Counted from the stretch's first letter, positions 45,869-55,234 are shown. The stretch is DNA of 64,000 nucleotides from Chitinimonas viridis (GCF_030409555.1 NZ_JAUFPU010000018.1:731532-795531), one strand, 5' to 3'. Made by a program: numbers and translations. Notes: generated by a model from the letters alone, not told the origin.

Positions 45869-45921
45869 CCGGAAACCTCGGTTTCCCCGCCGTGGTCTGA
45901 CCACAGAACTGCGGTTTCCGG
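45869..45921. repeat. Inverted repeat upstream of the lipoprotein gene
   Basis: CCGGAAACC (45869-45877) pairs with GGTTTCCGG (45913-45921), with a further CGGTTTCC copy inside. It sits 23 bp before the lipoprotein start codon, so it could be a leader hairpin or an operator. Confidence 0.45.
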
Positions 45922-45943
45922 AAATGCTCACAAGGAGCGCAAC

Positions 45944-46462
45944 ATGTCTCACGCACTGCATCTGCTCATGGCCGGTAGCCTGCTGTTGGCTGCCGGTTGC
46001 CAACAGCCCATGGCAGCCACCACCCCGCTGCTGATACAAAGCAACAGCAGCAGCTGGCAATGCCCTGCCAACCAGCGCTGCGATGGCACGCCGGACTACC
46101 GGGCGCTGCTGGTCAATGTCGGCAAGCAGGAGGTCTACCTGTCCTTCGGCCCTGAGCTGAAAGCGCCCTACACCCCGGCACAGCTGGCCCAGCATTTCCG
46201 CTTTGGTGATATTTACCATCCCACCGCCAAGGGCATGATTGCCATACACCTGGAAAACAGCGAGCGTGGTGAAGGCCGTATCGAGTTCCTCACCGCTGCC
46301 GATGGCCGCCTCAAGGCCCAGGTCACGGCCCAGCGCTATCGCTTGCAGAACCAGGGCAAACCAGGCCCAGACTGCCGTACCGACGATATCAAGGGCTATT
46401 GCCTGGAAGAAAAGCGCATTGAGGCGCCGCTGACCCTGCAACTGGATCTGGCCCTGCCCTGA
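45944..46462 (+). CDS. Putative lipoprotein, 172 aa
   Basis: This protein begins MSHALHLLMAGSLLLAAGCQ with a clear lipobox (LLAAGC, lipidated Cys19); AAGGAG lies 7 bases upstream. The mature part is a small soluble domain of mixed strands with three further cysteines (WQCPANQRCDG and GPDCRTDDIKGYC) that may form disulfides. The family is unknown. It lies between the protease array and the secretion operon, from which it is separated by 157 bp. A role near the secretion system is possible but unsupported. Confidence 0.7.
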   Translation: MSHALHLLMAGSLLLAAGCQQPMAATTPLLIQSNSSSWQCPANQRCDGTPDYRALLVNVGKQEVYLSFGPELKAPYTPAQLAQHFRFGDIYHPTAKGMIAIHLENSERGEGRIEFLTAADGRLKAQVTAQRYRLQNQGKPGPDCRTDDIKGYCLEEKRIEAPLTLQLDLALP

Positions 46463-46619
46463 TGCCAGCTGTATCACCATGCCGTCTGTCGTGTAGATGC
46501 GTTGCCAAGCCATCGGTTGGGTAAGGATTACCACAGTCGAATGCAATGTTAGTATTTGCTTAATGCGCAACGCATACACGGATGGCATAATCTCTTATTA
46601 ATCATAGGTTTTTGCTGCC

Positions 46620-47036
46620 ATGCCTCTTTTTCGCTCAAGCCGGGGCTTTACCCTGCTCGAACTGCTGATCGCCCTCGTCATCATCGGCCTGCTGGTCGGC
46701 GTGGTCGGTCCCAATCTGTTCAAGAACCTGGGCAAGTCCGAGATCACCACGGCCCGCTCGCAGATAGACGCCATCAGCAAGGCGGTAGAGGCCTACCGGC
46801 TTGATAACGGGCACTTCCCCCGCAACGAGCAAGGCCTGGCCGCGCTGACCCAGCCCCCTTCGGGCGTCAGCACCTGGCGCGGCCCCTACCTGAAGAAAGC
46901 CGCCCCACCCGACCCCTGGGGCAATGCCTACCAGTACCGTATACCCGGCAGCAACGGCCGCGAGTTCGAAGTACTATCATTAGGCCGTGATGGTCGCCCT
47001 GGTGGCGCCGCCGAAGACGCGGATCTGAGCAATTGA
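46620..47036 (+). CDS. gspG: Type II secretion major pseudopilin GspG
   Basis: This 138-residue pseudopilin has a short leader MPLFRSSRG, a prepilin peptidase site G-F and the class-III signal FTLLELLIALVIIGLLVGVV. The C-terminal domain holds the GspG signature DNGHFPRNEQGLAALTQPP, GPYLKKAAPPDPWGNAYQY and the calcium-loop-like end LSLGRDGRPGG-AAEDADLSN. It polymerises in the inner membrane and periplasm to push substrates through the secretin. It is the first gene of an 11-gene operon and is followed one base later by gspF. Confidence 0.95.
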   Translation: MPLFRSSRGFTLLELLIALVIIGLLVGVVGPNLFKNLGKSEITTARSQIDAISKAVEAYRLDNGHFPRNEQGLAALTQPPSGVSTWRGPYLKKAAPPDPWGNAYQYRIPGSNGREFEVLSLGRDGRPGGAAEDADLSN

Positions 47037-47037
47037 A

Positions 47038-48231
47038 ATGAGCCGGTCGTACCTGGTCAGCGCGCTCGATAGCGAGCGGCGCGTCGTCAGCCTTCGCCTT
47101 GAAGCGGCCTCGGATACCGAGGCCAGGGCGCAGCTGAGTGCGCGCGGGCTGACGCCGCTGACCCTGCGTCCGGCCGGCTTTGGCGCCTCGAAAGGCGCCG
47201 CCAAGGTCAAGTTCGACCTGCTGCTGTTTGCCCAGGAACTGGCCGCCCTCTTGTCTGCCGGCCTGGGGCTGAGCGAAGCCATCGCGACCCTGGCCGAAAA
47301 AGAGACCCGCCCCGGCACCCAGCAGATACTGGTTGAGGTGCGCGATGCCCTGCACCAGGGCCAATCGCTGTCGGCCGCCCTGGCCGCCAAGCCGGCCCTG
47401 TTCCCTGAACTGTTGGTGGCCAGCGTGCGTGCCAGCGAGACCACGGGCGACCTGGATCGTGCGCTGGGCCGCTATATCGCCTACCAGCAGCAGATAGACG
47501 CGCTGCGCAAGCGCCTGATCAGTGCCGCCACCTACCCTGCCATGCTGCTGTTCGCCGGCGGTGGCGTGTGTCTGTTCCTGGTTGGCTACTTGGTGCCCAA
47601 GTTCTCCCAGATCTACGACGGCATGCAGGGTGAGCTGCCGCTGATGTCGCGCCTGCTGCTGGGTTTCGGCGGCTTCCTGGCCGAGCACCGTGCCATGGCG
47701 GCCGGCGTGCTGTTTGCCACCATCGCCGGTAGCGTGGCCCTGCTGATGCAACCGGCCAGCCGCGCCAAACTGGCCGATCTGGCCTGGCGCAGCCCTGGCC
47801 TGGGCGCCCGCCTGCGGCTGTTCCAACTGGCTCGCTTCTACCGCGCCACCGGCATGCTGCTGCAGGGCGGCATACCGCTGGTCACCGCCTTCGAGCGGGT
47901 AACCGATCTGCTCCACCCGGCCCTGCGGCCGCCGCTGCGCCAGGCCATACAGGCTTTGCGCCAGGGCCAGCCGCTGGCCGAGACGCTGTCACGCGCCGGC
48001 CTCACCACAGCCATCGCCCTGCGGCTCTTGCAGGTGGGTGAGCGCACCGGCCAGCTGGGCGAGATGCTGGAGCGTACCGCCGCCTTCCATGATGAAGAGC
48101 TGAGCCGCTTTGTCGATACCGCCGCCAAGCTGGTAGAACCCATACTGATGCTGCTGATGGGCGGCTTTATTGGCATGATCGTACTGCTGATGTACCTGCC
48201 CATCTTCGATCTGGCGGGAGGCATGCAGTAA
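47038..48231 (+). CDS. gspF: Type II secretion inner-membrane platform protein GspF
   Basis: This 397-residue protein reads MSRSYLVSALDSERRVVSL at the start. It has the two duplicated T2SSF domains: FAQELAALLSAGLGLSEAI (about 65) with RLISAATYPAMLLFAGGG, and FYRATGMLLQGGIPLVTAFE (about 268) with FVDTAAKLVEPILMLLMGGF. Three transmembrane segments are visible (about 166-190, 214-236 and 366-390). GspF anchors the ATPase GspE to the pseudopilus assembly site. It overlaps gspE by one base. Confidence 0.94.
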   Translation: MSRSYLVSALDSERRVVSLRLEAASDTEARAQLSARGLTPLTLRPAGFGASKGAAKVKFDLLLFAQELAALLSAGLGLSEAIATLAEKETRPGTQQILVEVRDALHQGQSLSAALAAKPALFPELLVASVRASETTGDLDRALGRYIAYQQQIDALRKRLISAATYPAMLLFAGGGVCLFLVGYLVPKFSQIYDGMQGELPLMSRLLLGFGGFLAEHRAMAAGVLFATIAGSVALLMQPASRAKLADLAWRSPGLGARLRLFQLARFYRATGMLLQGGIPLVTAFERVTDLLHPALRPPLRQAIQALRQGQPLAETLSRAGLTTAIALRLLQVGERTGQLGEMLERTAAFHDEELSRFVDTAAKLVEPILMLLMGGFIGMIVLLMYLPIFDLAGGMQ

Positions 48232-49913
48232 TGGCCACGCCCAATACCCTGGAACGCAAGCTCAGCGCCGAACAGCTGGCCCGCGCCCGCGTGGAGGCGG
48301 AGACCGGTGGCCTGCACCTGCTGACGGCCCTGGCCGCGCAATCGCAGTCCAGCAAGGAGGCCGTGCTGGCCGCCTTGTCGTCGACCTTGCGGATCCCGCT
48401 GGTGCCCACCCAGAAGCTGGCCGACCTCAGCCCCGATTTCACCCGCCTGCCCTTCAGCGAAGCCTCGGCCCGGCTGTGCCTGCCCATCAAGCACAAGGAC
48501 CGCACCATCGCCATCGTGGCCGACCCGCTACAGGCCGGCCTGCTGCACTGGCTGGAACACAAGCTGGATGGGGCCTACCAGTTGGCGCTGTGCGATGACG
48601 AAGCCCTGCGCGAGCGCCTGGGCGCCCTGGAGGAAGGCCGCCGCGCCATCGATGGCCTGCTGCCGCAAACCGAGGGCAAGAAGCGCGGCGAGGTGGTGGA
48701 AGTCATCACCCTGGCCACCATCGCCGAGGAATCCAGCGCCGCCGTCAGGCTGGTCAACTCCACCCTCTACGATGCCCTCAAGAGCGGCGCCAGCGACATC
48801 CATATCGAGAGCGAGCCTGATGGGCTGTGCGTCAAATACCGTATAGACGGTGTGCTGCACGCCGCCAGCCGGGTCAATGGCCAGGAGCTGGCCGAACAGG
48901 CCATCTCGCGTATCAAAATCATCAGCGAACTCGACATCGCCGAGCGCCGGGTACCCCAGGATGGCCGCTTCAAGGCCTTTATCCTGGAGCGGGAAGTGGA
49001 TTTCCGCGTCTCCATCATGCCCAGCATGCACGGTGAGGACGCGGTCTTGCGGGTGCTGGACAAGCAGGCCGTCACTCAGCAGATCAATGGCCTCAGCCTG
49101 GCCAGCCTGGGGCTGGACGCCGCCACCTGCAGCACCATACTGAGCCTGGCCCGCGAGCCCTACGGCATGCTGCTGGTCACCGGCCCGACCGGCTCGGGCA
49201 AGACCACCACCCTGTATGCCGCGCTGGCCGAGGTGAACAGCAGCGAGGAAAAGCTCATCACCATCGAAGACCCGGTGGAATACCAGTTGCCCGGCGTGCT
49301 GCAGATACCGGTGAACGAGAAGAAGGGCCTGACCTTCGCCCGTGGCCTGCGCTCCATCCTGCGGCACGATCCCGACCGCATCATGGTGGGCGAAATCCGC
49401 GACCCGGAAACTGCCCAGATCGCCGTGCAGGCGGCGCTGACCGGCCACCTGGTACTCTCCACCGTGCACGCCAACAGCGTGTTCGACGTGATCAGCCGCT
49501 TCCTGCACATGGAAGTAGACCCCTACAGCCTGGTTTCCGCCCTCAACGGCGTGCTGGGCCAACGCCTGGTGCGGCGCATCTGCAGCCACTGCAGCGTGCC
49601 CTATCGGCCGCCATCGGACCTGCTGATCGCCTCTGGCATTCAGGCATCCTGGCTGCCCCGCTTCCAGTTCCGTATCGGCCGTGGCTGCCCGGCGTGCCGT
49701 CAATCCGGCTATCAGGGCCGGATTGCCATTGCCGAAGTGCTGCAACTGAACGACACCCTGCGCGAGCTGATATTAAGCCGCGCCCCCATGAGCGAGATCA
49801 AGGCCGCCGCCCGCAAGGCCGGCAGCCGGCCCTTGCGTCAGATCGCCCTGGCCGCCGTGGCCCAGGGCGCGACCACTTTGCAGGAAATCAACCGTGTTAC
49901 CTTCGTTCGCTGA
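48231..49913 (+). CDS. gspE: Type II secretion ATPase GspE
   Basis: This 560-residue cytoplasmic ATPase has an N-terminal GspE_N domain (about 1-140). The motor domain contains ASDIHIESEPDGLCVKYRID, Walker A GPTGSGKTTTLYA (about 318), an Asp box (ITIEDPVEYQL), Walker B DPDRIMVGEIRDPETA and a His box (TGHLVLSTVHANS). A zinc-binding C-M domain follows with CSHC (about 451) and CPAC (about 486). It powers pseudopilus extension. It is coupled to gspF by a one-base overlap and overlaps the next gene by 20 bp. Confidence 0.95.
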   Translation: MATPNTLERKLSAEQLARARVEAETGGLHLLTALAAQSQSSKEAVLAALSSTLRIPLVPTQKLADLSPDFTRLPFSEASARLCLPIKHKDRTIAIVADPLQAGLLHWLEHKLDGAYQLALCDDEALRERLGALEEGRRAIDGLLPQTEGKKRGEVVEVITLATIAEESSAAVRLVNSTLYDALKSGASDIHIESEPDGLCVKYRIDGVLHAASRVNGQELAEQAISRIKIISELDIAERRVPQDGRFKAFILEREVDFRVSIMPSMHGEDAVLRVLDKQAVTQQINGLSLASLGLDAATCSTILSLAREPYGMLLVTGPTGSGKTTTLYAALAEVNSSEEKLITIEDPVEYQLPGVLQIPVNEKKGLTFARGLRSILRHDPDRIMVGEIRDPETAQIAVQAALTGHLVLSTVHANSVFDVISRFLHMEVDPYSLVSALNGVLGQRLVRRICSHCSVPYRPPSDLLIASGIQASWLPRFQFRIGRGCPACRQSGYQGRIAIAEVLQLNDTLRELILSRAPMSEIKAAARKAGSRPLRQIALAAVAQGATTLQEINRVTFVR

Positions 49914-50694
49914 ACTGCGCCCCGATAGGGTGGTGCTGTTCCTCGGCGCCGATTCCCTGCTTGCCGTCGAGCAACATGGCTGGCAACGCCGTCGCGCAGC
50001 CGAACTGCGCCTACCCCTGCGGCTGCAGGACGGCCTGCCGCAGCTTGACCTGCTGGCCCAGTGGCTGGGCGAACGCCGTGCCCGCCGGCTGGAAGTCCGG
50101 CTGTCCAGCGCCTGGGTGCGCTTCGCCATCCTGCCCTGGCAGAATGCCCTGAGCGACGAAACCGTTGCACAGGCCATGGCCCAGGCCCTGTTTGCCGAAC
50201 AGTACGGCGCCGCCAGCGCCGGCTGGGAAATCACCCTGTCCCCGTTCAAGCCCGGCAGCGCCCGGGTTGCCAGTGCGCTGGATGGCCGCTGGCTGGCCGC
50301 CCTGCGCGAACTGGCACAGCAGCAACGCTACCGGCTGGTTTCCATGGAGCCGGTGCTGGTCTCGCTGTTCAACCGGCTGGCCGACAAGCTGCCCCAGGAT
50401 GCCCTGCTGGCCGTGGTGGAACCACGCCGGCTGGCGCTGCTGCAACTGCAGCGTGGCCAGTGGGCCAGTCTTTACAACCGGGTACTGCCCGAGCCCTGGG
50501 AGCGCCGCCTGCCTAGCCTGATTACCCAGGCCAGCGCCACCCTGGACGCGCTCAACAGCCCCGTCTACATTGCTGCCCCGCTGTTCCAGCGGCCGGACCT
50601 GGGCAGGCTGTCCGCCACCTGGCTGCGGCTGCCGGCACAACGTGGCTATGATCCGCGCAGGGACCCCGAATGGGCCCTGTGCACAGGTGTTTGA
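49894..50694 (+). CDS. PilM/GspL-cytoplasmic-domain-like secretion protein
   Basis: This 266-residue soluble protein begins MLPSFAELRPDRVVLFLGAD. It has an actin-like fold pattern (RVVLFLGADSLLAVEQHG, RLEVRLSSAWVRFAILPW, PQDALLAVVEPRRLALLQLQ) typical of PilM and of the cytoplasmic half of GspL, which recruits the ATPase. It is shorter than PilM (about 350) and lacks the N-terminal PilN-binding helix of GspL. Its order, between the ATPase and the PilN-like gene, supports the assignment. It overlaps gspE by 20 bp. Confidence 0.75.
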   Translation: MLPSFAELRPDRVVLFLGADSLLAVEQHGWQRRRAAELRLPLRLQDGLPQLDLLAQWLGERRARRLEVRLSSAWVRFAILPWQNALSDETVAQAMAQALFAEQYGAASAGWEITLSPFKPGSARVASALDGRWLAALRELAQQQRYRLVSMEPVLVSLFNRLADKLPQDALLAVVEPRRLALLQLQRGQWASLYNRVLPEPWERRLPSLITQASATLDALNSPVYIAAPLFQRPDLGRLSATWLRLPAQRGYDPRRDPEWALCTGV

Positions 50695-51219
50695 ATGGGA
50701 CGCATGCAATTGGATTTCGTGGCGACGCGTCGCCATTTCAGTGTTTTCGGTTTGCTGCTGCTCACCGCGGGCTTGGCCTGCCTGCTGCTGGCCAGCTGGC
50801 GCATGAGCCAGACCCAGCAGGTGCAACAGCAACTGGAAGGCCAGCTATGGCAGTTGCAGGCCCCACCCGCCAGCGTCGAAACCGATACCGAGGCCACGGC
50901 CCTGGTTGCGGCCGACCGCCTGGCCCGGCAGTTCCGCCGGCCCTGGACCATGCTGTTCCAGCGGCTGGAGCAGATCAATGTCCCTGGCGTGCGCCTGGGC
51001 CAGATCTTGCCGCAGGCTGGCGACAAGGCCTCGGTGCAATTGGGCGGTGAAGCCAGCGATGCCGAATCACTGTATGAATACCTGCGTGCGCTGCGCCGCC
51101 AGGGCGGGGTAACCGACGTCTACCTGCTGCAACAGCACTGGGATGCCGAGAGCGAGGCGCTGCGCTTTGTGGTGCAGGCCCGCTGGGATGCCGGCCAAGA
51201 AGCGGTGGGTGCACCATGA
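50695..51219 (+). CDS. PilN/GspL-periplasmic-like membrane protein
   Basis: This 174-residue bitopic protein has a short N-terminus, one transmembrane helix (about 18-36, SVFGLLLLTAGLACLLLA), a coiled-coil stretch (about 40-60) and a periplasmic ferredoxin-like domain (WTMLFQRLEQINVPGVRLGQ, SVQLGGEASDAESLYEYLR, ALRFVVQARW), as in PilN. It starts directly after the PilM-like stop and overlaps the next gene by 4 bp. Start MQLDF (50704) is an alternative. It should form the inner-membrane alignment complex with the PilO- and PilP-like products. Confidence 0.75.
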   Translation: MGRMQLDFVATRRHFSVFGLLLLTAGLACLLLASWRMSQTQQVQQQLEGQLWQLQAPPASVETDTEATALVAADRLARQFRRPWTMLFQRLEQINVPGVRLGQILPQAGDKASVQLGGEASDAESLYEYLRALRRQGGVTDVYLLQQHWDAESEALRFVVQARWDAGQEAVGAP

Positions 51220-51923
51220 TGGTCTGGCCACGTTATATCTGGATGCTGCTGGGCACCTCGGGTCGCCTGGGCGTGTGGCTGCTGCTGGGTGCCGCCGTAT
51301 TCTGGCTGGTGCAGGTGCAGCCTGCCGCCACCCAGTTGACCGAGACCCAGGCCAAGCTGCGCCTAGCGCAGCAGACGCAGACACTGTCCGCGCCAGCCAA
51401 GCCTCGCCGCATCAACGACTTCTATGCCCGCTTCCCACCGCTGGAGCAGCTACCCGACCAACTGGCGGCGCTGGACGTGGCCGCCGAGGCAGCGGACCTG
51501 GCTATCAATGAATCGTACTACCAGCTGCAGACCGTCAACGGCCTGGCGCTGCGGCGCTACCAGGTGAACCTGCCGCTGGATGGCGATTACCCGTCGCTGC
51601 GGCTGTTCCTCAACCGCGCGCTGGGCGACGCGCCCAATGCGGTGCTCGATGAAGTCCGCTTCGAGCGCGACCCCAAGAGTGATGTGGTCACGGCCCAGCT
51701 CAAGCTCAGCTACTACTATCGCGAAGCCACACCGGCAGGCGTGGACGTGCCGCTGCCAGCCAGCCTACCCGCCGTGGCCGGCACCGCAACACCTGCCGCA
51801 GTGCCGACCCCTGCCCCAGCTACGGCACCTGCACCTGCACCTGCAGCCGCCGCCGCATCGGTACCGGCAGCACCGACACCGCCCGCCGCGCCCATGCCAC
51901 CTCCTGCGGGAGCCCGGCCATGA
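51216..51923 (+). CDS. PilO/GspM-like membrane protein with Ala/Pro-rich tail
   Basis: This 235-residue bitopic protein has one transmembrane segment (about 16-35, RLGVWLLLGAAVFWLVQV), a coiled coil (about 38-55) and a periplasmic domain (LPDQLAALDVAAEAADLAIN, YQVNLPLDGDYPSLRLFLN, ELxYY-type end LKLSYYYREA), as in PilO/GspM. The last 60 residues are an alanine/proline repeat (PAPATAPAPAPAAAA) resembling a flexible linker. It overlaps both neighbours by 4 bp. Confidence 0.75.
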   Translation: MMVWPRYIWMLLGTSGRLGVWLLLGAAVFWLVQVQPAATQLTETQAKLRLAQQTQTLSAPAKPRRINDFYARFPPLEQLPDQLAALDVAAEAADLAINESYYQLQTVNGLALRRYQVNLPLDGDYPSLRLFLNRALGDAPNAVLDEVRFERDPKSDVVTAQLKLSYYYREATPAGVDVPLPASLPAVAGTATPAAVPTPAPATAPAPAPAAAAASVPAAPTPPAAPMPPPAGARP

Positions 51924-52474
51924 GCCTGAACCGCAAGCAGGCCATGGGTCTGGCCCTGGTGGTCGTGGTCGGCCTGTCCGTCTGGTCTACCCAGATGGGC
52001 GGCGATGAAGACGACCTGACGCCGGCAGGGCCGACTGTCAGCATCAGCGACCCAAATGTCGCTTCGTCCACCCCAGTGCTGCCGCCAGACGCCACTACAG
52101 CGCCCGCTAATGGCGAAAGCTGGCAGAGCGCCATGCAGCGCGACACCGGCTCGCTGCAAGGCGTGGTGGCCGATCCCTTTGGCTCCAGCAAGCCCAAGGC
52201 CACGCCCCCGGCCGAAGCCGCCGTGACCGAACCGGCCGCTGTCGTCGCTCCCCCGCCGCCACCGCCGCCCCTGGCACCGCCCTATCGCTACCTGGGCAAG
52301 CTGGAGAAAGGCGGCAAGCTGGATATCTATCTCGATAATCAGGGCAGCCCCCTGATAGCCCGCCCTGGCGATACCTTGCCCGGTGGCTGGCGGCTGGACA
52401 GCCTGACGGCCGGCCAGCTTGTTTTCACCCATCTCGCCACCAGCGAACAACACACCGTGGGCCTTACGCCATGA
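51920..52474 (+). CDS. PilP/GspC-like (HR domain) secretion protein
   Basis: This 184-residue protein has a membrane anchor (about 9-27, MGLALVVVVGLSVWSTQMG), a disordered, Pro/Ala-rich linker (about 30-118) and a C-terminal homology-region-like beta domain (PPYRYLGKLEKGGKLDIYLD, PLIARPGDTLPGGWRLDSLT, LVFTHLATSEQHTVGL). This is the piece by which PilP and GspC contact the secretin N0 domain. It lies just before the secretin gene and overlaps it by 4 bp. Confidence 0.75.
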   Translation: MSLNRKQAMGLALVVVVGLSVWSTQMGGDEDDLTPAGPTVSISDPNVASSTPVLPPDATTAPANGESWQSAMQRDTGSLQGVVADPFGSSKPKATPPAEAAVTEPAAVVAPPPPPPPLAPPYRYLGKLEKGGKLDIYLDNQGSPLIARPGDTLPGGWRLDSLTAGQLVFTHLATSEQHTVGLTP

Positions 52475-54390
52475 ATCTGATACGCCCTGGCCTGACCGGC
52501 CTGATGTTGCTGACCCTGGTTGCCTGTGCCAGCCAGCCCCAGCAACGCTTCGACCAAGCCCGCCAGATGCTGGGTGAGAACCGCAGCGAAGAAGCCCTGC
52601 TGGCGCTGGAAGAACTGGTGAAGCAGGAGCCCGGCAACCAGGAGTTCCGCCGCTACTGGCTGCGCCAGCGCGATGCCATCGTCGAGCGCACCCTGCGCGA
52701 GGCCGAATCCCTGCGTATCAACCAGCGCTACAGCGAGGCCCAGGCAAGGATAGAGACCGTGCTACGGATACAGCCGGGCAACCCGCGCGCAGCCGACATG
52801 CGGCTGGCGCTGGACCGCGAGCTGGCGCACAACAGCCTGGTGGAGCAGGCCATAGCGGCCCAGCAGGCTGGCCAGACCACCCAGGCCCGCGCCCTGCTCA
52901 AGCAGGTACTGGCCGAATCGCCCCGCCACCTGGGCGCCCGCAAGCGCCTGGCCGAGCTGGACAAGGCCCGCAACAAGGCCGACATGGCGCCGATATCGGC
53001 CAACTCGCCACTGCGCGCCCCCGTCACCATGGAATTCCGCAACGCGCCGCTGCAAAGCATCTTCGACATGCTGAGCCAGAGCACCGGCGTCAATTTCGTG
53101 TTCGACCGCGATCTCAAGCTGGACGGCCAGGCCACCATCCTGGCCCGCGACACCCCGCTGGACGAGACCCTCAATGTGCTGCTGACCAGCCAGCAACTGG
53201 CCAAGCGGGTGCTGAACGACCGTACCGTGCTGATCTACCCGGCCACGCCCAATCGCCAGAAAGACCTGGAAGGCCTCAACGTCAAGACCTTCTACCTCAA
53301 CAATATCGAGGCCAAGGCGGCCGCCGCGCTGATCAAGACCATCGTCAAGACCCGCGACATCTACACCGACGACAAACTCAACCTGCTGGTGATGCGCGAC
53401 ACCCCCGAGGCCATAGGCGTGGCCGAGAAGCTGGTGGCTGCCCATGACCTGGCCGAGGCCGAGGTCATGCTGGAAGTGGAAGTGATGGAAATCGGCAGCG
53501 AGCGCCTGGCCCAGCTGGGCGTGCAGTTCCCCGACCAGCTGTCGCTGTCGCTGCCCAAGGCCTTTGACGGCAGCAGCCTCAGCCTGGGCGAGCTGAAGAA
53601 CCTGGGCCGCGATGGCCTCAAGTTGGGCATAGGCGATCCGGCCCTGCTGCTTAACCTCAAGCACACCGACGGCACCACCGATACCCTCGCCAACCCACGC
53701 ATACGGGTACGCAACCGCGAGAAGGCCAAGATCCATATCGGCGACCGCGTGCCGGTGATCACCACCACCACCAATCCCACCTCGGGCTCGGTGGCCGAAT
53801 CGGTGGCCTATCTGGACGTGGGCCTCAAGCTCGATGTGGAACCGCAGGTGTTCCAGGATGACGAGGTGGGCATACGCCTGAACCTGGAAGTCAGCAATAT
53901 CGTCAAGGAAGTGCCCAGCAAGACCGGCCTCCTGACCTATCAGATCGGCACCCGCACCACCAGCACCGCCCTGCGCCTGCGTGATGGCGAGACCCAGGTG
54001 CTGGCCGGCCTGATCAAACAGGAAGAACTGGAATCGGCCTCGCGCCTGCCGGGCCTGGGCCAGCTGCCCATGCTGGGCAAGCTGTTCTCGTCGGAGAAGC
54101 GGCAACGCACCAAGTCCGAGCTGGTACTGCTGATCACCCCACGGATACTGCGCAACCTGGCCGTGCCCGACGCCAGCCAGACCGAGTTCACCAGCGGCAC
54201 GGAAGACCATGTGGGCAGCGAAACCCTGCGCCTGCCGGACGGCAACAGCCAGATCAGCATCCCGGCCGAGGGCAGCCAGCCGCTGGCGCCCCCGCCCGCA
54301 CCGCAGCCACAGGTAGAGCCGGTGCCACCACCGCAGGTTGACCCGGTGCCGCCGCCACCGCTACCGGTCCCGCCGCAGAACCCGAAATGA
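52471..54390 (+). CDS. gspD: Secretin (GspD/PilQ-like) lipoprotein with TPR-like N-terminus
   Basis: This 639-residue outer-membrane secretin begins MNLIRPGLTGLMLLTLVACA, with a lipobox LVAC. An N-terminal helical TPR-like region (about 25-165; ARQMLGENRSEEALLALEEL) is followed by a secretin N0-type domain (VTMEFRNAPLQSIFDMLSQS), an N1/N2 region and the C-terminal secretin domain (VMLEVEVMEIGSERLAQLGV, GDRVPVITTTTNPTSGSV, LRDGETQVLAGLI, LVLLITPRIL). The last 50 residues are proline-rich. Canonical GspD lacks the TPR part; the hybrid layout is typical of MSHA/T4P-like systems. Confidence 0.92.
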   Translation: MNLIRPGLTGLMLLTLVACASQPQQRFDQARQMLGENRSEEALLALEELVKQEPGNQEFRRYWLRQRDAIVERTLREAESLRINQRYSEAQARIETVLRIQPGNPRAADMRLALDRELAHNSLVEQAIAAQQAGQTTQARALLKQVLAESPRHLGARKRLAELDKARNKADMAPISANSPLRAPVTMEFRNAPLQSIFDMLSQSTGVNFVFDRDLKLDGQATILARDTPLDETLNVLLTSQQLAKRVLNDRTVLIYPATPNRQKDLEGLNVKTFYLNNIEAKAAAALIKTIVKTRDIYTDDKLNLLVMRDTPEAIGVAEKLVAAHDLAEAEVMLEVEVMEIGSERLAQLGVQFPDQLSLSLPKAFDGSSLSLGELKNLGRDGLKLGIGDPALLLNLKHTDGTTDTLANPRIRVRNREKAKIHIGDRVPVITTTTNPTSGSVAESVAYLDVGLKLDVEPQVFQDDEVGIRLNLEVSNIVKEVPSKTGLLTYQIGTRTTSTALRLRDGETQVLAGLIKQEELESASRLPGLGQLPMLGKLFSSEKRQRTKSELVLLITPRILRNLAVPDASQTEFTSGTEDHVGSETLRLPDGNSQISIPAEGSQPLAPPPAPQPQVEPVPPPQVDPVPPPPLPVPPQNPK

Positions 54391-54857
54391 AACAACGTGG
54401 CTTTACCCTGATAGAGCTGCTGGTCACCCTGACCCTGCTGGCCATCCTGGCCGGCGCAGCGCTACCGTTGGCCCAGTTGCAGGCCCAGCGCAGCCGCGAG
54501 CAGAATCTGCGGCAGGCGCTGTGGTCGCTGCGCAATGCCATCGACGAGTACAAGCGCGCCTACGATGAAGGCCGGCTGGAAAAGACCGTGGGCAGCAGCG
54601 GCTATCCGGCCAACCTGCGGGTGCTGGTGGACGGGGTATCGGATATCTCCTCGCCAGATGCCCAGAAGCTGTACTTCCTGCGCCGCATCCCGCGCGACCC
54701 CTTCTTCCCCGACCAGACCGCGCCCCCCGAGACCACCTGGGGCCTGCGCAGCTACGCCTCGCCAGCCGAGGCCCCCAGGGCCGGCGCCGACGTGTACGAT
54801 GTCTACAGCCTCAACCCCGGCACGGCGCTGGATGGCCAACCCTACCGACTATGGTGA
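54387..54857 (+). CDS. Pseudopilin (GspG/H-like)
   Basis: This 156-residue pseudopilin begins MKQRG, is cleaved before F, and carries FTLIELLVTLTLLAILAGAA. The C-terminal domain (AIDEYKRAYDEGRLEK, YPANLRVLVDGVSDISS, YFLRRIPRDPFFP, TWGLRSYASPAEAP and VYDVYSLNPGTALDG) is GspG-like in length and spacing. It overlaps the secretin gene by 4 bp and the next gene by 7 bp. Confidence 0.88.
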   Translation: MKQRGFTLIELLVTLTLLAILAGAALPLAQLQAQRSREQNLRQALWSLRNAIDEYKRAYDEGRLEKTVGSSGYPANLRVLVDGVSDISSPDAQKLYFLRRIPRDPFFPDQTAPPETTWGLRSYASPAEAPRAGADVYDVYSLNPGTALDGQPYRLW

Positions 54858-55234
54858 CCCCCATGCGCCATCGCGGCTTTACCCTGCTGGAACTGATGAT
54901 CGCCATGGCCATCGTCGCCACCCTGCTCAGCATCGTGGCGCCGCGCTACCTGGGCAGTGTGGACCGCGCCAAGGAGACCGTGCTGCAGGATGACCTGCAC
55001 ACCATGCGCAAGGTACTGGACCAGTTCCATGCCGACCGTGGCCGCTACCCAAATGATCTGGAAGAGCTGGTCAGCGCCCGCTATCTGCGCAGCATCCCGG
55101 TCGACCCCCTGACCGAGCGCAACGATACCTGGCGGGTAGAACCACCGCCGCCCGGCAGCCAAGGCAATGTCGGTGATGTCCGCAGTGGCGCCAGCGGCCG
55201 GGGCAGCGACGGACGCGACTATGGCAGCTGGTGA
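54851..55234 (+). CDS. Pseudopilin (GspG/H-like)
   Basis: This 127-residue pseudopilin has leader MVTPMRHRG and mature start FTLLELMIAMAIVATLLSIV. The body carries KETVLQDDLHTMRKVLDQF, DRGRYPNDLEELVSARYLR and SIPVDPLTERNDTWRVE, again close to the GspG family. The internal Met at 54863 is an alternative start. It overlaps both neighbours, so it is part of the same operon. Confidence 0.88.
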   Translation: MVTPMRHRGFTLLELMIAMAIVATLLSIVAPRYLGSVDRAKETVLQDDLHTMRKVLDQFHADRGRYPNDLEELVSARYLRSIPVDPLTERNDTWRVEPPPPGSQGNVGDVRSGASGRGSDGRDYGSW